The notes beneath the pieces are model-generated. The model had not been told where the DNA came from. It searched no databases and saw only the letters and a program-made list of their open reading frames with translations. Of a DNA stretch of 7,273 bases, positions 7,083 to 7,273 are shown one piece after another. The stretch spans positions 1 through 7,273 of the forward strand of contig PCCM01000123.1 in assembly GCA_002731735.1 (NCBI GenBank), read 5' to 3'. A program made the position numbers and the translations under genes. The first letter of the stretch is position 1. Every line of letters starts with the position of its first letter. This stretch comes from Gemmatimonadota bacterium (lineage in GTDB: Bacteria > Gemmatimonadota > Gemmatimonadetes > Longimicrobiales > Gaopeijiaceae).

Positions 7083-7273
7083 TTCACCGGGGCGGGCACC
7101 GCCGCCCAAAGCGATGAGCCCGAGACCCGCACAGAAGCGGAGCGGAAGATTTCGGAGCCTGGAGATCGACGGAGGACGCATCTGAAAGACTCCGATGTCG
7201 AAGGCGACGGCACTCGGCTTTCCCACGCAGAATCGGACCAGCATATTATGCGACCCATGGAGGGCGGACAACG
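7083..7273. other. Downstream region with no supportable gene
   Basis: After the hairpin the sequence has no recognisable gene. The frame of the preceding gene stays free of stops from the TAG to the window end (63 codons, very hydrophilic, no early start codon), which is moderately likely by chance at this GC content. TATTAT at 7244-7249 is a 5/6 match to a -10 box on the + strand, and CATAAT is present at the same spot on the - strand, but neither has a good -35 at proper spacing. In-frame ATGs at 7248 and 7257 could begin a gene running beyond the window, without a visible ribosome binding site. Confidence 0.3.
7090..7107 (+). terminator. GC-rich hairpin after last gene, possible terminator
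   Basis: GGGCGG (7090-7095) pairs with CCGCCC (7102-7107) across a six-base loop, starting eight bases after the TAG stop of the membrane-protein gene. An alternative fold pairs GGCGG (7091-7095) with CCGCC (7099-7103). It is followed by AAAGC, not a T-run, so it is not a standard intrinsic terminator. It could be a weak terminator or a 3'-end stabilising hairpin. Confidence 0.3.

Noticed and set aside
7035..7271. 78-codon minus-strand frame at the right end
   Set aside because: It overlaps the 3' end of the membrane-protein gene, reads through the GC hairpin region and shows no recognisable motif; I could not support it as a gene.

Overview
The window holds a compact, same-strand (+) gene cluster for a tripartite RND efflux pump. 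In order it carries a TetR/AcrR-type repressor, a TolC-family outer membrane channel, a periplasmic adaptor (membrane fusion protein), a large HAE-1/AcrB-type RND permease and, after a 105-bp gap, a small four-helix membrane protein resembling DUF4345 proteins. All genes have an obvious high-GC codon pattern. The need for an outer membrane channel plus a periplasmic adaptor says the host is a diderm (Gram-negative) bacterium. The high GC, the export signal ending in VVAQD and the general protein style are compatible with a Gemmatimonadota-like or similar environmental lineage, but nothing here (no rRNA or tRNA) fixes the taxon.

Layout. Bases 1-125 contain no supportable gene, only a short 10-bp tandem repeat (CCCACGAGTG/CCCACGAGCG, 36-55). 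Bases 126-183 look like a promoter overlapped by a clean 8+4+8 inverted repeat, followed by a G-rich ribosome binding site and the GTG start of the repressor at 184. Repressor, channel, adaptor and permease (184-6569) are packed tightly. The repressor and channel genes overlap by one base (TGATG), channel and adaptor are 7 bp apart, and adaptor and permease overlap by four bases (ATGA). This implies one transcript with translational coupling. Bases 6570-6674 are non-coding apart from a strong AGGAGG that opens two tiny chained open frames leading into the last gene (6675-7082). Bases 7083-7273 hold a GC-rich hairpin just after the last stop codon, a stop-free stretch in the same frame, and an AT-rich spot that could be a -10 element; no gene is supportable there.

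How it works together (inference from family knowledge). The repressor probably binds the inverted repeat and shuts off its own operon until a ligand releases it. The permease then uses the proton gradient to move substrates from the inner membrane or periplasm through the adaptor-bridged channel to the outside. The substrate cannot be read from sequence. The system is a well-known type. The less ordinary points are the chain of mini-ORFs before the DUF4345-like gene, the lack of the AcrB-type TM10 lysine in the permease, and the repressor sitting first inside the pump operon rather than being divergently transcribed.
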